NCBI GenBank assembly: GCA_026260175.1
Contig: JAKCWW010000638.1
Location: forward strand, 48,914-94,724
Direction: 5' to 3'
From: Reticulitermes lucifugus
Taxonomy: Eukaryota > Arthropoda > Insecta > Blattodea > Rhinotermitidae
Length of the DNA stretch: 45,811 bases
Position numbers and translations under genes: made by a program. This document shows positions 1-13,200 of this stretch, piece after piece; position 1 is the stretch's first letter, and each line of letters begins with the position of its first letter. The notes under the pieces are model-generated. The model did no database searches and was not told where the DNA came from. It worked only from the letters and a program-made list of their open reading frames with translations.

Positions 1-61
1 AACCTCGACGAAACGAGAAGGCCCAGGCCCATATAAGGCTGTCGAGCCATAGAAAAAAAAA
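1..61 (+). mobile_element. SINE 3' end, cut by the window start
   Basis: The stretch ends in the phrase GTCGAGCCATAG followed by an A run. The same closing phrase, TATCGAGCCATA plus an A run, ends the full SINE at 5316-5566, and the preceding ~35 bases also align with that copy (AAGGCCCAGGCCCATATAAG against AGGCCTATGCCCCCTAAG). I read it as the 3' end of the same family in plus orientation. The tRNA-like head lies outside the window. Confidence 0.7.
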
Positions 62-3000
62 TGCATTGGTTAAGCGACAGGGCAAGATCTACTCAAAATT
101 ATTTAGGATTTCCTTCTGTCGTAATCTTGAAACTCTTCTATAATTAGCTAGAAAGGAAACATTTTCGTCTTTGCAGATAACATCAAGAGAAGTAATAAAT
201 ATATATTTTGCGTATCAACAACAAGTTATAGAAAACAATAAGCCTGCTCAATAAGACAAAACACCAACCGTGATAAACATGATAAACATGAAGCAGTAAA
301 TTTAATATTAACTGTCGTAGTAATAAGTACAAAAATAAAAATGGCCTTATCCCATTACAACCTAGATCACTGTATTTCAAACACAACAATTCAACCAACT
401 TCATTGCACATATTTGTGTGTGCGAACATTTATTTGAAGTCACTAACACATATCCTTGACATTCGAACGGCCTCTTGCCAAAACCTTTCAATGAGACTCA
501 TGAAAATTACATATAACAAAACACGCGAAATACCAGTTTGGAAGATTATGTGTCACATTACTAGAAAGCGTATAAACAATTCTCTTTAAGAATCGTGTTT
601 TTGAGGCTACAAGTTACGTAATTTCTGTATACAATTTTAAAGACTACTGAATGATGAATACCAGTAAAAGACACGTTACCGTGATAAATTATACATGAAA
701 ATATTACCTTCCCTCGTAACTCCTATCAATTATTTATTTGACTATAGGGCATGAAAAAGTCTATTTATAATTTCCTTACTAGTCGAGTACTCCTACAGGG
801 ATAATGATACTGAAAGGATGACATGCCTATTCTATCTTCTGGATGCCTCAATTTCAAATCTGGGCCTCTAGCCTGAGAAACCAAAAGTGATTTTCCAGGA
901 TTTCCTTTCTAGCTCCAGGCAGATGTGTGGGTAGTGGCTCAAACTAGAACACGAATTCTTTTTTCCATATTCTTTCCAATCATTCACTACTACTCTTACC
1001 ATTGGGCGCCCCATAATTTCAGCTACTAGCACCATTTTAAGTACCAAAGTAAATAAATCTATGGTGCACATTCTTTCTTGAAGCTAACAGCTCCTCAATT
1101 ATTCAGGAAGTTGCTAGTATTTTATGCAACCCGAAGTTTTATTGGTACGAGATAAACGAGGACGTTGAATTGTGGGTATTTATCAAAAACCAAATTTAAC
1201 TGAAGGCACTGAGAAAGTATGCAGACCTTCATTGTCTGTAGCCGGATTTCTGGACGAGGTGTGGAAACAGCACATAACTGCTTGGAGCAAAATCCTGCTG
1301 TGAAAGTTAGTAATCACTCAGTTACATAAGAAACTTCCCTTATCTTATCGCATCCGAAATTTCATTACTGATTTCACAAAGAGCCGACCACTGGATGCTG
1401 TCACTAGCCACAGGAATCCGATCAACACCCTGCCGATATTCCCACTTCAGTTACTTCAAATAAAGTCTAATATCATCCTTCATATGCACTTAGTCAACGA
1501 ATAGTTCTTTTCATTTAAAGATCTTCTGTTACAATTTGGTATTTATTTCTGCTCTTCTCCTCTTGTCCTATATGTCCAATCCATCTCATTCTTGTATATC
1601 CGTATATTAATGCTTAAAGCTGACTGGAAATTATTGCTGTGAAATAAAGTCAAAAGATTCATATGAGCAATAATATATGCCGTAGAGTGTTTATAAGTGC
1701 AGGACCTCACTCGAAATATCGGGAAAATATCTACGTAAGGCTAACCTCTGGTATTCCTGCACTCTGGTAGCCCTACCTACTTATGATGCAGGAGCTGGGG
1801 CTAGTGCGATGTAAATCGTCATATAGAAGGGCGATGAAATATTTATTTTGGCACTAAACAGTAATTTAAAAAAGGTGAGAGAGTCTGCTGTCTTACTTGT
1901 ATCGTTTTATATCCCATTAATACTAGACCCTCAGAATATTGCCAATTAAATGCGAATGTAGACGAAATGATCTGAAGTATGTTCAGTATTATTCATGTGA
2001 CAAAATAATACAGGACTTCGTATTCTGCTCCATTTTCTTTCCAAATGTTTTTTTGACACTGTACTGTACAGTAGCATCACAGTTACTCTTTGCATAATAC
2101 TGGCAGGTGTTTTTACTTTATGTAAATATGCGGGATACGTGTGAGTAGAGGCAGTGTTGTGAGTGTCTGGTTTATACCGTAACTCCAAATCAGAAATCAC
2201 AATTTCTTATATTACACCAAGTAACATTAAACTTTGGAAACCGTTAATTCTCATTTTTCTCGTTTACCTCGACTTCCTTTCAGTGTAACACATACAAGAA
2301 CAGAAACTGCAGAACCGCCGACGTTCTGAAGGAAGAGTGCAGACTCTTTGAAGACAAAGATGAACCTGAATAAAGATTAGGTTTGTACCGCAGAGTAAAC
2401 ACAGCCCTTCTGCTTCATAAAAACGTAAGATTTTATGCTGATACTTGGTCCAATCCCAAAAACATGCGCTCCTGGTACGTGAACGTAACAAAATATTCAG
2501 GATATTAATCTTTTTGCGCATATGGAACGCGTGGTTAGGGTGTAGAACAGCAAGCGTCTGTCTCTTTTCATTAGTTTGTTATTTAATTTAAATTAAGAAA
2601 CTTGCAGAATTTAGCGTGGGTACATCGGGAAGCTCTGATGTGAAAGTGTTGTTGTCTGTCGGATTTCACTATTACCAAACAACGTGGCAATTGGCGGAGG
2701 CTTTCACTGCTAAGAATCTTATGACAGTTTTGGGTTGCAGAACTGTAGAGAGAGAAAGGAAACTTTTAGACAAGGATATAAATGTCGACTCTCTAGTGCT
2801 ATTGCCGAGGTTAAGTATCGAAAGGTGATTGATCTGGAAGAAAAGGGTACTTGGCTAGGTGTGTTCGCGAAATATAAACGAAAATCTGTTGGCACACTGG
2901 CCTCAGTTATTTGATATGTTAACTTACGCAGCTGCAAGAAGGTGCGACGTATGATTTTTTACATTATTAATCCATGCTATAAAATTGTATCTCGCATCGA

Positions 3001-3954
3001 TAGTGTTATATTGAATGATCGACACCCTTAAGTTTTTCGCCTTCCCTCCCCTGTAAATAATGCCTGAAGGAGAGAAAGGTGGGGGAGGAAAGATACACTC
3101 CTGAGCTACAACCTGTGTGGAGCGTAGGATCGTCGGCTGCAGCCCTGTTGGGCGGTGGTACGAAGGAAACGTCGGGGAGGTAATTTAAGGTGTGCAATAG
3201 AAACAAAAACACCCTCTGTGGACAGAACGCAGAAATATGTATATTAATACTGATGGTACATAACGTAACCGTTAGATTTCAAAAGTTTGATGGGTTATGT
3301 CCCCTCCGTGTTCCGATTTGTAATTTAGTTGTTACGTATGGGGTATACGAGAAGTGCATATAAAATACTACTCCGGAATCGTGAGGGAAATGGGCTGCTT
3401 GAGAAAACTACGGCACTTCTACCAAGAAGACAATTATTTAGACGAGTTCAAACAGACGTGCGGAATGTAGATTGACACTGATGGTCTTCATTTTGAACTT
3501 TCATGCAAATTCAACAATAAAAATTTCATGCAAGTGTTACTTTTTGGTAACGTTATCATTCAGAGTCAGATTAATATTATTTATACTGCTTTTCCAACTG
3601 AAAAGTAGCTCACGAATAATATCCTGAATTAAGGTCTTAAATCGTGTATCACCTTGTGCGTATAATGACCACTTTTACACTATTTTACAACCAAATTTCC
3701 TACGAGAGATTCAGGTTACTAACTTATATTTACCCCCATATGTCAGATATATAATGAGGTATTTTGAAGAAGATAAGTGTATATAGGAATAAACAGAACA
3801 TGATAATGCAGGTAGCAGGCGCCTACGAAAACACCACAAATTTCTATCAGACTACACGGCGTCACATCTCAGTTGACGGCATTCTTGATATGACGGCCTG
3901 ACATCTCTTATTCATTTTAATCTACACTTGTTCAGACGGAACATCACGAATCAA
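62..3954. other. No gene recognised; AT-rich non-coding DNA
   Basis: Only short open frames with no recognisable domain occur here. Small GC-richer patches, for example around 3045-3185 (a ~68-residue open frame on the minus strand) and 2264-2521 (an 85-residue open frame on the minus strand), have no motif I can name. I see no SINE head, LINE motif or tandem array in this stretch. Confidence 0.5.
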
Positions 3955-4145
3955 TAGGCAGCGATTCTGTTTGCGGTTCAGGAAAATTAGAATTCAAATC
4001 TCGACAAGTTAACCAGTTAACCTTATTTGAGGCTTTTCCTACTTTTCTTCAGTCTGTCCAGATAGATGCCAGGATAGCTCCTGTAATTATACCACTAGAA
4101 TTTCCTTCCACATCTTCAATACATTATTCAAAGACCATCGCACAA
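3955..4145 (+). mobile_element. Old tRNA-headed SINE
   Basis: A degenerate tRNA-like head is suggested by AGAATTCAAATCTCG near 3990, which resembles a decayed polymerase III B box. It is followed by a central domain with GAGGCTTTTCCTAC and then GCCAGGATAGCTCC and TTTCCTTCCACATC. The same order of modules (B box, a 'gt/gaggttttcc' block, then a 'gctgggatggtacc'-type block) occurs in the copies at 17871-18030 and 44805-45000. No TSD was found. The age and missing A box keep confidence moderate. Confidence 0.5.
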
Positions 4146-5315
4146 TTCGAAGTTGTATAATATGAGCTACTGTTATCGTCGTTGAAGAAATCAATAAAAA
4201 TATAATATTGATCACGTGAGTAGTATAACAATGTAAATTTACACCGTGGCTCGTTAAGCTAGATAAATATGATGTGTAGTTTCAAGACTTGAGCTTAACT
4301 GCAGTGGTACAGTTTATAGAGAACTAGACGCCGTATCACTGCCATGTTTAGAGTGAAGGAAGTGACACTTCATACTAGGTCCTACAGTCTGCTGCTCTGT
4401 GCTGCTACGAGTTGAAATTCTGCATGACACTGGAACTCCCTAAGATATCCCAATGCTTAATGGTTCCAATAACTGCTGTTTTCTTGTGGGAAAATGCAGT
4501 GTGAGAGCGGCTCATTTGGTGGCCAGAATATACTTGAAATATCACAATTTTATGAATCTCAGCTTATTCACAAGCATTTCAGTTTATCGCATTCATCGCC
4601 GCCCACAGTAGCTGACATTGATAGGCAGTATCTGTACTGACATTGGTGGACATTAACAGTGCTGCTTCTAATATCTGCCTCAAGTCATATCCAAATCATA
4701 ATATCTCTGTTACTTGTAGTTTAATTGTTACGTAATGAATTAGATGTATAAGTGGTATTTAATCTGTTCCCATAGTTCCTTGATATCAAATAGTGTTCGC
4801 AAAATGGTTAGTAAGCGACTTGAATGGATAAAACGAAGGAACAATTTGAGCAAATGACTCTCTATGGTTTTAGGTTTGTATCTAAGGATTCGATTGAGAT
4901 TATGGAAAAGAACTCGGGAAGAGAACTTTATCTTCTATATATCTGACTTTGAAATATCAAAATTCCGGCAAGCCTTCACTCAGATTTATAAAATTAATTG
5001 AATAAGAAGATATTGCTTTGAGACATTAAGAGAAATATGTATGTAATTCATTATGGAAGCCCTTTTTCGATCCATGTTGGGTTTTGGCGAACCAAGTGGT
5101 TCCGAGTACAGCACTTCAGATGTTCCAGATCAATTGGCGTTCCATCAGTGCCTCATACATTCTTCCATCTATCTACCATCGACCATCTATGTTCTACGTA
5201 TTCAGCGTAGCTAAATATACAGAAATCCTTCGTAATAGCTTTATTTGAGTCACTCAGGTACTAAATAGTTCCCTTTCTATGTCACTAAAAGTTTATTTAT
5301 ATCAGCCTAACTATC
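4146..5315. other. No gene recognised
   Basis: AT-rich sequence without a long open frame. I see no conserved motif, array or element end. Confidence 0.5.
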
Positions 5316-5566
5316 AGCCTGGCCGTGCGGTCTAAGGGGTGGGTCTGCGGCCGCTCGCTTACTAGGATCGTGGGTTCGAATCCCAGCGGGGGCATGGATG
5401 TCTGTCTCTTGTGAGTGTTGTGTATTGTCAGGTAGAGGTCTCTGCGACGAGCTGGTCCCTCGTCCAGAGGAGTCCTACCAAACGTGGTGTGTCTATCAGT
5501 GTGATCGTGAAGCGTCGTAAAATGACGAGGCCTATGCCCCCTAAGGGCTATCGAGCCATAAAAAAA
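5316..5566 (+). mobile_element. Near-complete tRNA-derived SINE
   Basis: The head reads like a tRNA gene: an A-box-like block (GGCCGTGCGGTCTAAGGGG, 5321-5339) and a perfect B box GGTTCGAATCC (5373-5383) followed by CAGCGGGGGC. The body continues for ~170 bases and ends in TATCGAGCCATA and an A run at ~5566. That order (tRNA head, unrelated body, A tail) is the hallmark of a polymerase III SINE moved by LINE machinery. It is not a functional tRNA gene because the acceptor ends do not pair and the anticodon arm is poor. The closing motif matches the fragment at 1-61. No clear TSD is visible. Confidence 0.85.
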
Positions 5567-7125
5567 CTGTAATTACTTTAGTAACATGACATTCGTACCA
5601 CAAGAATCATTCAATGTCCTTTGTGAACTTACTGATTAATTATGTTGTTTTCTCAGATGTTGTTAACGACAGGAGTTACGTTATGATCTGCTTCTGTTGT
5701 AACCTGCAGGTTTTCTGTCAGCAGTGACACGAGTTAAAATTTATCTCCCTCGATAGCTAGTTGCTTGCTTTCTAGGCCAGTTAACATTTTCTTTTCTTCC
5801 TCTCTTCATTTTATTTATTTATGTACGCATTTAATTTAAATTGTGTTTGGTGCACTAAACGCAACAGAAGGCGTTTGACTTTTATTACTTTCCACAACAT
5901 TAAATGCGACTGTAGGCTAAATATAACATTGTTCCAGTAGTAACGTTAAATTAGACGTGATATAATAGTCTGTGGTGAGTCTTGAAGGCTTCCTGGTTTA
6001 TTTATTGTCTGCATTTGAACAGCAGTGGTGCCACAACATCAGATGTAAAGACACTATTATTATGGTTGTTTTAAAATATGGGAGGGAGCTCTTCATACCG
6101 TTATATGTGGACAAATTTGAAATGAAGCCAATGGAAATCACGAAAACTCATTCCAGTGGAACTAACGTCCAAACACATATTTAACATTGGACTTCCCAAA
6201 ACAGTTCACGGTACGGAAGTTTTAAATAATATACAGCGACCTACAGTGAAATCATTGTCTGCCTGAATATGAAGTCCTGGGTAAATTATTGTTAAGCGTG
6301 GGGAATTTTATTTTGCGTGCTGGATTTCAACGTGATATTAAGGTGACTGTTTAAGACGATCGCATAACTAATATAGCATGTGTACTAACTTTAGCAAGAG
6401 CTTCGTGTTTTCCGCAGTGTGTATTTTTGTCCTTGTTAATAAAATTTACATAAAACACTAACCGCCTGACATTTTCCTTCACATTTTAGTGTTTATTATG
6501 AGTCAAGAAATGAATTTTTTAATAGTATTTGCCTGAAATTGCAACCTAATCTGAATGTAATTGAAGTGTCGCCATAATACAGCTCTCTCGACATTAATAT
6601 CAAAATTCTGCTAGAAAAAATAAGGGTTTAACTTCTTTCCTCCGCTGCACACCCAGAAAAGTTAAATTTCTATCACTTCCAAAGTCCATTATTGTCTCTC
6701 CTGTCGTCCGTTATTCAGAAGAACGAGCTATCACTGCCTGGACCTTCGTAGTCGTAAACTCTTTGCCTCACTGTACTGATTGTAACATTTCATAAAGCTG
6801 TCTTCTCTTTCTTTCTTTCTTTCTTTAACCTTTATTTCTTTCTTTCTCTCGTATTCTCATTCTTACTACATTTTGCTCCTAAAAACGTAATATAAGACAA
6901 TGCCGTTTTGCAGAGGCACGTAGCCTTATCTTTTCTCTCACTCTATACTTTAGTGTGTGCGTATAATTTTGATATTTTCAAAACGTCTTAGGAATTTATT
7001 AATTGAACTGAGATAACTCCGTCCCTGTAGTCACTGACTGCTGGCTGGATGAGTGGGGTTCCTCTAACGTCTTACACAGATATTGAGGCGCGTTCGCAAA
7101 ATTGTGAAAAGCGATTATTTGCTTC
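5567..7125. other. No gene recognised; small CTTT microsatellite
   Basis: AT-rich sequence. A short (CTTT)n tract lies at about 6806-6826 with a second at 6835-6847. A 70-residue open frame at 5972-6184 has no recognisable domain and no supporting signals. Confidence 0.5.
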
Positions 7126-7240
7126 GTCATGTCTGTCTGTCTGCCTGTCTCTCTCTATCTGTCTCTCTGTCCATCTGTATGTCTGTCTGCATGGAACCAC
7201 TCGGCTCCTACTGGACAGATTTTTTATGAAATTCGATATT
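7126..7240 (+). repeat. CTGT/TCTC microsatellite joined to a repeat-like motif
   Basis: 7130-7190 is an imperfect tetranucleotide run of CTGT and CTCT units. It runs straight into ATGGAACCACTCGGCTCC and then TGGACAGATTTTTTATGAAA. From memory, the combination of a CTGT tract with a '...ctggacagattttgatgaaatt' phrase is frequent as a dispersed insect repeat. That recollection is not verified here. The two overlapping open frames across the tract (7049-7255 and 7129-7317) are low-complexity artefacts. Confidence 0.5.
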
Positions 7241-7459
7241 TCAGGACTTTTCTAAAATCTGTCGAGAAAAGTCAAGTTTGGTTAAAATCTTTCAAGAATA
7301 ACAGGTACTTTGCATGAAGACGTATGTGCAGTTATGAGAATATATCGTTCACTTCTTCTTATAATGAGAAATATCTTAGACAATATTGTAGAGAAAATCA
7401 AAACACACATTTTGTATTCAATAATGTTTTTCAGAAAATTATGCCATTTATGAGGCAAT

Positions 7460-7774
7460 GTGAAAAAATTTGGTAGAGACATTGCATACTGGATAACTAA
7501 GGTTACAGACACACACCCAGATTATGTAATACTTATTGCTTTTTCACAGCAACGATGGTTACGTGATCGTGCCTCAATGTTACGTTTATACGTAAAATTG
7601 CCTCTTGCTGTCTTTGCTCCCGCTTGTATTGAGGCTCCATGTTCTCCTAAGCCTCCTGCTCTCCAGTGGGTGCTGTGGACTCATTTCCCATGTGTGTTGG
7701 GGCCGAGTCGTGAAACTGACAGCTCATCATCTAGGGGACCATCGCTTATTCTTATGTCAAGGAATATTGACTGA
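7460..7774 (+). other. Unclassified open frame, probably repeat-derived
   Basis: A 104-codon open frame contains the phrase SQQRWLRDRASMLRLYVKLP and a cysteine/proline-rich centre. The N-terminal phrase resembles, from memory, short conserved frames scattered through termite and cockroach assemblies, which usually means a transposable-element relic. A second open frame overlaps it (7605-7958), and neither shows a domain. I see no convincing splice sites or start context. It could equally be a chance frame in a GC-richer patch. Confidence 0.25.
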
Positions 7775-7959
7775 AAAGCACGCAAAATATTTTAGGCTTA
7801 GAAGCCCCGTAAACAATAAACGGAATTTTTGCCAGTATGACTCGCACACTAGCACAAATTATCGTATTCCATTTAGCCTATCATTTTTAAAAGTGGAAGG
7901 TGAGGCTACAAACCATATCAAGATTCTCAAATTGCAAGCAGTGATAATTGTAACCTGAA

Positions 7960-10029
7960 TATATTATATTGGTTTTGATAACTGAGAGTGATATCGGTTG
8001 TTCGTTATTTAATTGCAGCTTCTCTCTTCCAATAAACCACAAATTTCATCCCATATTGTTTATGGCAAATCACGTGTTTATATCATATGATCTGCATAGA
8101 AAACTTTTCTCCCTTATTTAGTCAGCAGTTTATTAATTTTCATCGTATATAAGTTTAATTCGAGTAACTTTTAAATGCCCAGAGTTTATACCGCTATCAT
8201 TATAAAAAACAAATTACGAACAATTTCATCCCATGACAATAATTCTGACTGGCCCTGTGTATGGGACTGATGAACCAAATTTCCTGGATGAGACTTTAAT
8301 TTGTTCCTGACATAACTTTTAATTGGACCGTCGCTGTGTCCGTGCACATATCTGGCTTTCCCTCTTGACCACTTTATTCGACTTTGCAGACTTATGACGA
8401 CATCAGTTGAAGTAACGTTGTTAAATAACCAAGAAAATAAGTCTTGTTACAGTAACGACTGTCACTTTCTATTACTGGACCACGTAAGGTATCGAAATGT
8501 TGCAAATATTTTTGTAGAAAATGAGCTTGTGATTTTATAAGGGTTCCTGTTAGTGATGAGATGAATGCAGAGGCTAGACAGCTACCTGCTTAAAAATACA
8601 CAACATAGACAATCACTTCGAAAGGTTGAGTGAAAATATGTCCAGTCCTTATAATGTCAGAAATGGGCCCAAAATTATGACCGAAAACAATCCGAATTCA
8701 CGTTTAGTTGACTTTACGACACTTAAGGTATGTAAAATAATAGAGTACAGCAGCGAAAGACAGGGGGACTGCTAACTGATTAACACAAAAAGAGCGGCCG
8801 TGGGTTATTTGTGGTTCTATCCATGACCTCGCTTGGATAGACAGAGAAATCTCTCTAAATATCTCAATCACAATAGCTTATATTTCGGTTAAGATACCAA
8901 CCGGGGGTCTGCCAAATGTAATTCATTTCTTACGTTTCTTGATTTAACTTGTTCCATCTTAAATTCTTCTTTCTTCTGCACGTTGCCGAAGGCTCAAAGT
9001 TGCTCGTCCGTAAATAGTACAATCAACCATGCAGCCAACAAAACAACCAACCAAACAACAATAACCGTGCAACCGACGAAATTGCAAATTAAGAAGCTGG
9101 ACATATTCTAAGCGCAAGTCGAAGTCCGTTGATCAATTTAGCCATATCTACATATTGAACGCATCGGATTGGCTATGATATGGAAACCTTAATATTGTAA
9201 TTAATATTTTCCGTAGGCTAACAGGACTTCCGTCTTGTCTGAGGTCTTTGTCATGTCATACTAAGGACACTGCAATGTGCTCCTTGTGGTGATGCGAAGA
9301 AATTTTGTGCGATGGATTTTTGAGGCTTGGACGCAGAGAGGCTTGACGGCGTGATCTGAAGCTGTTTGCAATCTACTGAGGGATCACATTTGTGAGACTT
9401 CTGTGACTGGAAGGGGAGGATGCTGGCCCTACCGCATCTTTAAATTACACCCTGAATTTTGCCGCAAATCTGAGGAAAATTGCGTAAAACATCTGGTGGT
9501 GCTCGAAAACTGTTTGGCACATCTCATTGTCTCGACTTCGACATATTTTTAAGGGGCAACCTCCAATGGCCTGCAAAATTCACTCGCTGTATCTTAGGCC
9601 AGAAGTGAGTTTGATTAGCGCTGATTCAGCAGAAGTACCTTCGACTTGCCGAACTAAGGGGTTTTCAGCACCACCTAACTGAGTCGAGAAAAGCGATTAG
9701 TGAACTGATGTACTGTCGTCAAAAAATGAGATCTCTAAATCCTCGTGAATGTGATTGTTACCGTCGTACAAACCTGACTATGTGGCAATGGACAGACCCT
9801 CGAATTTTACCACCTTCCCCTAACCGTTGTGGGTGCGAAAAGCAGACCTCCAAATGGGGCAGGCATATTCCGCCTTACACGCAAATATTACGTAAAGTAT
9901 TTTATTTTACACTCTGTAATTTTAAGTGACGATTAACCAAATACTAGCATACGGGTATTTGTTACAAACAACTCTGTACAACAGAATATTTCGTAGGAAA
10001 TTAATAGCTACTCAGTCGTAAATAATGTT
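7960..10029. other. No gene recognised; possible SINE 3' scrap at ~8395-8440
   Basis: Mostly unremarkable AT-rich DNA. Around 8413-8433 the phrase GTAACGTTGTTAAATAACCA followed by an A-rich tract resembles the closing motif of a cockroach-type SINE. With no head it is only a hint. A 73-residue open frame at 9708-9929 has no recognisable motif. Confidence 0.4.
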
Positions 10030-10205
10030 AACTTTTATGGGGACTAGCACTTTCAACACCACTTTCACAATAACCCGCTCGAAATCCAGTATTGAGCCAG
10101 AAGCATTCAGTTTATATTTTGAAACCCTATTTCTTTTAGATCTATTCCAGTATCATTCCCCATCTACTCTTGGTCTTCCAAGTGGTTTTTCTCCTCGGTT
10201 ATAAA
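10030..10205 (-). mobile_element. LINE ORF C-terminal remnant
   Basis: Read on the minus strand from ~10205 to ~10040, the translation gives GEKPLGRPRVDGE, then after a frame change IDLKEIGFQNIN and LAQ, then RVIVKVVLKVLVP. This follows the order of the conserved C-terminal tail of an insect non-LTR retrotransposon ORF (G-K-R-P-L-G-R-P-R, an acidic/aromatic link, D-L-K-E-x-G, W-I-x-L-A-Q-D-R, then x-x-N-L-R-V-P before the stop). It carries at least one frameshift and stop codons, and there is no reverse transcriptase core nearby, so it is a dead fragment. It appears related to the C-terminal piece at 32697-32761 (L-A-Q-D-R-D-R-W ... M-N-L-R-F-P). Confidence 0.65.
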
Positions 10206-10209
10206 TGAG

Positions 10210-13200
10210 TTCGTTGCAAGCACACGGTCCGTAAAATTGATTGTGAACTTATTTATACTTAACTCCGTAAACCTGAACCCAAGTTGCACAGATGCAACAA
10301 TTGGGCTATGGGTAAAAGATTTGCGAAGTGTGCCTGCCGAATATTTTAATGCAAAATGTATACAATCCTTACACGGAATATGCTAAACAGAAAATTGATA
10401 AATAAAAAAATATCCTAGGATTGCTAGCCTGAACTTAGTAATCAATATATTAACTATTTATTATTGATGGAACTTGCATCACATTAAATGTAACCAGAGG
10501 ATTTTGCGTTTTCAGAGTAGCAAATATGAATGCCAGTTGGATATCTATCCAACAAATTAAATTGCGTTACATTCTATACAGTGTTTTCTTGTTTTCAACA
10601 TCATTTCCAAACCGACCCTTATGCAGATAAATTTTGTTGCACCGCATTTTCAGTGAATACAGCCATATTGTCTTGAGTATATATGTTAATAACTTCAACG
10701 GGAACATAATGTTTGAAACTTGTGTGTGTTTCAGCTTTATTGAAACAATTTAGAAATAACTCATATATATACTAATATTTTCACGCCAAATGGATCAGCG
10801 GTTATTGACGTGATTACCGTAGATAAATTTCTACAATATGGATGTTATAAATACTGTGACTCACACTGAAGCATAGAGTCTGTGAAAGTGAGATTCTACC
10901 CTTACAATTTAACATGGCTTTTACTAAAGTTCTTTCCTTCATCTGGTGTTGTGGCCCTCATTTTATTGAGTTTAACTTTTAACTTAAAACTTTTTCGCCA
11001 ACTTCCTTCTCTGTGGGAGTATTTTGTATGAAGTTCAATTGAAAATCAACAAATTATTGACAGATAGCTTATCTTAAATCAGCAGTACGAAAGTTTACAC
11101 TCTCAAGAATGAACTCAAAATATAATCCATAGAGCAGAGCTCCTCTCAGAAAGTTAATAACCACGCGGACGGCCAAGAAGCTGTCAAACTTCTACGTAAC
11201 TCGAAATTTCGTTATCGTATTTGGAAGAGCCCCTTATCGGGGTTTATCCTGAGTCAGATGAATTCAGTCTAAATCTTCAAACAGTATTTCTATGGCGTCT
11301 ATTTTAATAATATTTTTGCCATCTGTGCACAGAACTCCCGAAAGGGAACTTTTATAACTGAAATTTTGAATGCATATTCACTGTCTCCAATGCATATCCC
11401 ATGTCGTAACCTTGTTATATTTCTACATTTTAAAATTCCAATTTTAAATTTTAGAGAGAAAATTTTAAATTAATAACTACAAATAACATTTCTGTCAAGC
11501 AGCGTTTATACGTTATGTATGCGTTAATTTCTGTTTTATGTACTTCAATCATCCTTATGTGCATTTACTGAAGATCTGAGTCAATTTGAAACACACAGAG
11601 TCAAGACTACTTTTCAATGAACCTCGTCAAATACTGACAATATCGAGGAATAATATTTTTGTGTTTTTAAAGTCTGTAAACATTTTTATGACGATTTTTT
11701 TTAGAAAAAGTTTGAGTTCCATTACGATCTACATGTGAAGAATGGGTTATTATCGCAAATTCAATAAATATTTACACTAAATATTTCATTATTTGCTGAG
11801 ACTGAAGTTACAGGAAGGCAGCAAATGAACACAACTTTACGATTATGTTCTCATTTTTTATTCTTCTTCTCAAGTTTACCCAGTAAATAAACGCGTGACA
11901 TGTTGCAGGTATCAATGTAATTTCAATAATGATGTAGCAATGTCGTCATACTATGCCGTGCGGTATGCATTTCTTAGGCACTTAATGTTTCATAAGGGCG
12001 AAAGCATTGCCAAAAACGAATATAACTTTGTAAAAAATGTATCACTCGAAAATCGAAACAGACATGGATATTTAAGAGAGCGAATTGCATTATAAAATGT
12101 TCATATCGATAAATTGTAAGAGGAGTGAAGAAACCTCCACCAGCCTCTCGGTGTCCTTACGCGTTCCGCTTGTACAGTGATTGGAGTGCTTCTGCATCCC
12201 GCAATACCGTGCTCGGATACTGTAGGCACACAAGTGTTCCACATGTGGCCTGCGGCTTTAGGTTTGTTCTATATGATTTATAGGGCATTCATATTAGCGG
12301 GAGGGCTGAGAGGATGGGGCAAGCCGTACTACCGCTTCTGCCGCTGTAACCAGAGTTTATGGCCCCGTGCTCTTCCAAACACAGTCTGCTGGGGGACCTA
12401 TAATCCCTTGAGGATACGCGACGTGACAAATCTGTTTATTTGCCACAAACATGGAAAGACAAGCATTGCTGATAAAAGGTAAATAATGCTATGGTGTTGC
12501 GAATAAAAAGGAGGGGAATGCGCTTGTGGACAGAATTGTGAGAAAACAGAGGACGTGCAGAAAATATTGGGTACTATGGAAATTGGGAAAATTTACAAAA
12601 ACGGGCATTGTGACTCTTCTGAATGTGTTTATTTAAATTGTGCTCCACACTGAATGCCATTTGCAGTATACAGAGATCTCAGAAATGTGGTCTCAGTTAT
12701 TTGTGTAGAATTCTCTGTGACTGTGATGAAACTGTCTATATACGTGCATACTGCATTTCTTCATATAAGCTCTCAGAAATGTATTCCTGTCTCACGTTAT
12801 GAGAAATGACGTCTATTGCATCTTTTATAAGAAGCTGTGTTTATTGTAACTGTGTCCATCTGTATTTGAAGAATTTTAATATATTTTAAAACCTGTTCTA
12901 CTTCTTCACACATATATAGTTCGTAATGAAATAACAAAAATCACATTTTGTCTTTTAACTCCATTGAATATAATTCTTCCTGATAGTGTTCAAGAAAGGC
13001 ACAACATTTTGCTAAATTTACAGTTGTATTAACTGTGCAAGATAACACCATTTTACGCTATGGCAAGACAGAATATTCCGGTCCACACCTGCGCTGTTTA
13101 TCTTGATAAGAAATAGTATCACCTTCATACAAAAATTCCAATTGTTTTATAGCTCCACCATGATTTTAATTCTGGTGGATCCGAGTTCAATACAAAAAAG

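Noticed and set aside
5316..5393. tRNA gene
   Set aside because: A and B boxes are present, but the ends do not form an acceptor stem and the sequence continues into a SINE body and A tail.
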